Of a stretch of 23,639 nucleotides of DNA, positions 19,441-23,639 are shown in pieces. The stretch comes from Oehlia diaphana (Eukaryota > Glomeromycota > Glomeromycetes > Glomerales > Glomeraceae): the NCBI GenBank assembly GCA_003833135.1, contig QZLH01000255.1, forward strand, positions 18,584-42,222. The letters are read 5' to 3'. A program made the translations under genes and the position numbers. Numbering within the stretch: the stretch's first letter is position 1; each line of letters begins with the position of its first letter. The notes below the pieces were generated by a model that ran no database searches, had not been told where the DNA came from, and saw nothing but the letters and a program-made list of their open reading frames with translations.

Positions 19441-19686
19441 TTTGTTAATTAGAAAATTCGTTATTATTCCAAAATAATTTATGAAACATGAGAAATTGAT
19501 CATATTATATTAATTGCAGGATACAGTGAATAAATATTGATAAAAATTATTTACATACTGTATAGTGTATACTGATTACTTATTTTAATTGTTTTTTTAT
19601 TAAAACCTTTAACAAAAATATAATCATATCATAACAGATAATGATAAATTAATAAAAAAAGGTTCTAAAACTATTTATTATTTGTT

Positions 19687-20400
19687 CCAGCTAGTGATAT
19701 ATTATAGTTTTTCTATGATTATGTGGGAATTTACATCTGGAGTACCACCGTTTAATAATAGAGCACATGTTTTTCAACTTAGTTTAAGTATCTGTAAAGG
19801 TGAACGTCCTGAAATTATTGAAAATACTCCACAATGTTATGTAGATTTAATGAAAAAATGTTGGAATGAAGATCCATTAAAAAGAACATCTTATAAAGAA
19901 GTTTAAAAATTATTGGAAAATGGATTTTCCGTTCTTATGAAGTCAGCGAAGAATTAAAAAGCAACATTATAGAATTTATAAATGCACCAATTGGACATAA
20001 CAACATTTCTACTAAATCTATCCTAAAGCATGTTATATAAGTCGCTTACTTGATTTTACTAGTAAAGAATTGAATGAAGTTCTTGATAGTGAAGATATTA
20101 TTGTGTAATTAGAGATTCAAGGCCATTAGGTACGTACTATAATATATAAAAAATTAATCGTGCAAATTATTTATGTGAAATTAGATGAAAATACTAGTAA
20201 AAAGATGAATCAAATTCTTTGAAAGTGAAGGTTCACAAGCTAGTGTAAAAGCAAATGCTAGTAAGTGAAGATTTGAATGATTATATAATTAAATATTTGG
20301 GGTCATTAGGTATGTGTTGTGATATATAAAAGAATTAATCTTGCAAATTAATTAACTTAATTTATTTAATTATTTATATATTAAAACAGATGAAAATTAA
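19687..20400 (+). pseudogene. Truncated protein kinase, C-terminal lobe and tail
   Basis: Similarity starts abruptly at PASDI (19687) and, after a one-base insertion, reads YSFSMIMWEFTSGVPPFNNR, then SICKGERPEIIENTPQCYVD and MKKCWNEDPLKRTSYKEV. This is the end of a Ser/Thr or Tyr-like (TKL-type) kinase domain from helix F to helix I. The ATP-binding lobe, HRD loop and DFG motif are absent. Stops and shifts follow, with the tail still legible: SEELKSNIIEFINAPIGHNN and SRLLDFTSKELNEVLDSED. The tail then shows a duplicated exon/intron unit: GTACGT...TTAG (20130-20184) and GTATGT...ACAG (20310-20389), each followed by ATGAAAAT. It derives from the large kinase family of Rhizophagus and is inactive here. 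Confidence 0.75.
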
Positions 20401-20503
20401 CTAAAATTGATTATATCCAATTTGTGTCTATCAACTATTTCGACCATTATCACTTTTAAAAAATCACAACTATAATTTTTTTACAGAAATCAATATCATA
20501 AAT

Positions 20504-20740
20504 TGAGACAAACATATTGCTTTAAAGAGTAGAGAATTGGCAATTTCGTACCAGGATATGGGTTATAATTCAGCAATTTTTGGGAATTTATATCAATTCT
20601 ATGAATATGCAAGTTTTTCAGCGGAAGAAAATGATACTAATGTCCTACATCACCTACATGTTGGTGAAGTTGTCACCATAGACACCGATGATGGCAAAGC
20701 TTTTGCAATTGTCCGACTGATAAATGAGAAAAAAAAAAGA
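20504..20740 (+). pseudogene. Uncharacterised protein fragment
   Basis: After a stop at 20504-20506 the frame reads DKHIALKSRELAISYQDMGY, then NSAIFGNLYQFYEYASF and HHLHVGEVVTIDTDDGKAFA, then IVRLI, before turning into Lys/Ile/Phe-rich text at about 20725. The first ATG is at 20558, inside the coding-like part, so the 5' end is missing or spliced from elsewhere. The GEVVTIDTDDGKAFAIVR pattern recalls the first strands of BAH-like domains, but this is a weak resemblance. I call it a fragment of an unknown gene. Confidence 0.4.
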
Positions 20741-22163
20741 TTAGCTATTTTATTTATTTATTTTATTAAATATTTTACAATTGATTTCCCACGCCAAAAA
20801 TTTAATAATTATGATATCATTTAACATAAAAACTATTAACATATGAAAATTATTGATTGGATAGCCAAATTTTATTTTTTGAATTTTAAATAAAAATCCG
20901 GGGGGCTGGGTCAAAAAAAGCAAATTTGATATGAAAACCGAATTTATAACTTTGCGTCATCGAAATTTTTAATATATTATTGTAAAGTATCATAACATTT
21001 AACAAAGATTATTGACATCTATTAGTTATTTACAAAATATTAACTAAATTATGATCTTTGGGTTCTGGTCATAATCAAAATATAAAACAAATAAAACAAA
21101 AAAAAAAATTGGTATAACTTGTTTGATTTTTAACCTTAGCCATGTTACTATATATATGGAACATATAAACATGTACTTCACAGTGATATATAACTAACAA
21201 GATCATTAAGATCACCTTGACAATATCATTTAAATTTTTAGGGTTTCTATACAAATTGGGTAATATAGAGGACGACTGATATTATTAACTTTGGGCGCAG
21301 CATTATATTTAATGTCTCTTTAAATTTGCTGCGGTCTGGAATGACGTTAAATTTAATAGGTCCCAAGTGACCTTAATGACCATTGGTGGTCCGTAATGAT
21401 GTATGTGATTTATTGTAGATCTTTAGTACAAACAGGAACCGTCATCCATTTTATCAAAACTTAAAGGTTCCGACTTTTTTTTTTATTTAATTAGTTCTTT
21501 TAATTATTTTAATTAATTCTAGATGGTTCCTTTAGAATAGGTTTTCATATAAATAAGTTTTGGGAGTATTTACTTAACATAACTTAATAATGAAAATTTC
21601 AAGGAAGAAAAGGAATTTTATCTTTGAACTCGGGAAATGCACTAATTAATAAAATTTATCTTTTGCATACCATTTGGTGGCAATAATTTAACAAATCATG
21701 CACGTAAAGGTGCGGGATGGCCCCTACAGTAATTAAAAAAATTTGGTGATATTTAGATTACTCTGTATAAATACTCATTATGGTAGGTTATCTACAGTAT
21801 AGCCGGTTACGTTGAGTTCCCTATGAATTGTGTAATATGGCTAATCTCAAATTCAAATCATCGGAAAAAATTGAATATTGACATCATGACACTAGAAAAA
21901 AAAATAGAAAAACATAAGATTTAATAATAATGCACAGGGAATAATAATTAAACTATAAGTGAAATAAAAAACATTTGAAATCATAATTGCAAATTCCTCG
22001 TTATAAATTGATTAAATTCATTTTTATCGTAAGTGTAATCTGCAAATCAATCTGGCTATCATTTTTGTCTGGACGACGCTAGGTTGTTGAGTGTCTCTCT
22101 ATTCAAACCAATAAAATCACACCATAATAATAATACAATATAACAAATTTAAACTGATTTATA
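20741..22163. other. Intergenic region, no gene seen
   Basis: Mixed-composition non-coding DNA. An imperfect hairpin pairs GCGCAGCA (about 21295) with TGCTGCGG (about 21329) around a TTTAA-rich loop, and GGTCCCAAGTGACC at 21359-21372 is a partial palindrome. Neither marks a known element. Near 22108 a CCAAT-like motif precedes the ATG of the purine-tract frame. Confidence 0.4.
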
Positions 22164-22221
22164 ATGGCTTATATTGTTGCTAACTTAGCCAAGTTTTTAA
22201 AAACTTGTTGCCACCCAATCA

Positions 22222-22560
22222 GGGAAGGGGAAAGGAAAAGGACGAAAGTAGAAAGAGGAGGGAAAGTAAAAAGGAAAAGGGAAAGGAAAGGGAAAGGGAA
22301 AGAAGCGAAAGAAGGGATGAGAAAGGAAAAGGAAAGAGGTAAAGGGTTAGAGAAAGGACGAGAGAGAAGGGAAAAGAATGAGGGAAAGGGGAAAGGAAAG
22401 GGAAAGGGAAGAGGAAAAGAGCGAGGGAAAACAAACACCACACATACCCACACATCCATGCTACACTTAAAAGAAAATTTAAAGAAAGGATCAAAAATAA
22501 AGGGAAAAAAAAAGAGATCTAAAGAAAAGAGACGAAAGAGAAGAACAAAGGAAAGATAAA
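22222..22560 (+). repeat. Polypurine GGGAAA-type low-complexity tract
   Basis: The plus strand is almost all A and G (GGGAAAGGAAAAGG units) at 22222-22430, interrupted by ACAAACACCACACATACCCA and resuming to about 22556. Purine-only DNA contains no stop codons on this strand and pyrimidine-only DNA none on the other. That explains the overlapping long frames here (a Lys/Arg/Gly/Glu-rich 131-codon frame and two Phe/Leu/Ser/Pro-rich reverse frames). The segment before the tract (22164-22221, MAYIVANLAKFLKTCCHPI) looks more like normal protein, so a small real gene is possible but not supported by any domain. Confidence 0.6.
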
Positions 22561-23110
22561 GTTTTATGTTTTTTTAGGAGTTCTGTCAATTGACGTAAAT
22601 TTACACAAAAGATGACTTATAAGATAGATGATACTTTTTAAAAAGTTATTTGTCATAACGAAAATTAGAAGAAAATAAAGAAGTTAATTAATTCTCATAG
22701 TATTTAATATTGCATGTACTGTACATTTCTTTATCTGTTTTCATTATCGCTATTGGAAGATTGCAGGTCACCATAGTTTTTTGTTTATAATTTATTTTTT
22801 AATTTGTTGATTCGCATTTATTTCAATACAAACTTTCATTAATAAGACGGTATAACGTATTTATTCCATTATTTTATTCTGTTACTGTCACGTGACTGCA
22901 ATGAAAAATGATAGTAAAGTTATCTATTTACTTTAAATGATGCTCAATTTTACAAATACTTACCAGACAATTGAATTTTAATTGTTGGAAATTGTAAAGT
23001 ATGGATTTTATTCTATTAATTTAATACAACAAATCAAAAACATTTATGTAAATAATATCTATAAACCACAGAACTTTATTTTGCGTAAAAATGACAAATA
23101 GGTAGTGTTG
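22561..23110. other. Non-coding stretch with one E-box palindrome
   Basis: AT-rich with no protein-like frame. The 10-base perfect palindrome GTCACGTGAC at 22887-22896 is a strong bHLH (E-box) type site. No gene with a clear start lies close by, so its role is unknown. Confidence 0.4.
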
Positions 23111-23163
23111 TTAAATCCAAGTCACGCTGAAGTGTGACAAACCATGCTGATGGGGTCGATTCG

Positions 23164-23255
23164 GCCACTTCAACTTGAAGTTGATTCGGTTCAGTCCAAC
23201 TTAGCTGAAGTGGGCCGATGGGACCAATGGGACTGATGGGACTGATGGGGCCGAT
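23164..23255. repeat. Imperfect hairpin followed by 9-bp tandem repeat
   Basis: CCACTTCAACTTGAAGTTG at 23165-23183 pairs imperfectly with the CCAACTTAGCTGAAGTGG region at about 23197-23214, flanked by CGGCC and GGGCCG. A 9-base tandem repeat follows at 23211-23255 (TGGGCCGA, TGGGACCAA, TGGGACTGA twice, TGGGGCCGA). The GC-rich text stands out from the surroundings and resembles a dispersed repeat. Confidence 0.6.
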
Positions 23256-23401
23256 TGCTAAATTGATTACAATGATAGTTTATTAATTTATATATAAATA
23301 AAGTATAATAAAGAATTTGTATGGTGGCTGTCACCTATAAACCACACAGTCCGAAATTTTCTATTTTTACTATTATCACTTAGGCCGTTCAAAATTAATA
23401 A

Positions 23402-23639
23402 TTAGTTTAACGTCCTTTCTGGCCAAAAATTTTGAGGGGGGGGGAGGGGATAATTTAAACAAACATGAAAATTAAACATATTAAAAATTTCGGAAATTTT
23501 CGGTTAAATCGGAAATTCTCGTACTATTAAATTTTAGTAAAGGAGAGGGTGTTTTAAGCATATTTAAACATATCAAACATATATGTTTAAATCACCCTTG
23601 AATTTTTCAAAAATAGAGGGGGGGAGGACGTTAAACTAA
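23402..23639. mobile_element. Small inverted-repeat element ending at window edge
   Basis: TTAGTTTAACGTCC at 23402-23415 is the exact reverse complement of GGACGTTAAACTAA at 23626-23639, the last bases of the window. Inside, a G-rich block occurs near each end in the same orientation (about 23434-23449 and 23617-23627). A 12-bp stem with 5-base loop (ATTTAAACATAT, CAAAC, ATATATGTTTAAAT) lies at about 23559-23592, itself bracketed by GGGTG and CACCC. No coding frame. It looks like a MITE of about 238 bp; the right flank and target-site duplication are out of view. Confidence 0.65.

Noticed and set aside
22169..22494. Two reverse-strand Phe/Pro/Ser/Leu-rich frames
   Set aside because: They are the complement of a polypurine tract, which cannot contain stops on either strand.

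Overview
The window looks like nuclear DNA of an arbuscular mycorrhizal fungus (Glomeromycotina), most like Rhizophagus. It is very AT-rich with short genes and small GT-AG introns. It has two members of an F-box/LRR paralogue family of the type massively expanded in these fungi. It also has a secreted ML-domain (MD-2-related lipid-recognition) protein, a fragment of a kinase of the expanded Rhizophagus type, and a decayed Helitron. The species is my inference from protein style; no marker gene settles it. Four genes look complete: a three-exon histone H2A variant (792-1366, +), a two-exon ML-domain protein (1890-2410, -), and two intronless F-box/LRR proteins (4377-5723, + and 17520-18953, +). 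A 90-codon reverse-strand frame (16176-16448) is a weaker candidate. I see no tRNA, rRNA or CRISPR.

Layout: 1-790 holds an inverted repeat and an acidic coding remnant. 790-2410 holds the H2A and ML genes. 2590-3511 holds a short palindromic repeat and a decayed GC-richer coding remnant. 4377-5723 is the first F-box gene. 5724-8470 is non-coding and ends in a degenerate tandem repeat. 8460-16550 is a roughly 8-kb island almost without CpG; its right half is a wrecked Helitron (HUH Rep plus PIF1-type helicase). 16780-17031 is a MITE-like inverted-repeat element. 17520-18953 is the second F-box gene. 19100-20740 holds three broken coding fragments, including the C-terminal end of a protein kinase. 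22220-22560 is a polypurine tract. 23402-23639 is a second small terminal-inverted-repeat element ending at the last base of the window.

The genes do not form a pathway. The main story is genome dynamics: few live genes among mobile-element debris. The CpG loss, and stops that sit where CAA, CAG or CGA codons are expected, point to methylation-linked C-to-T decay of the island. I found no clear new multi-gene system. The best leads are the divergent H2A, the CpG desert and the small palindromic or MITE-like families.
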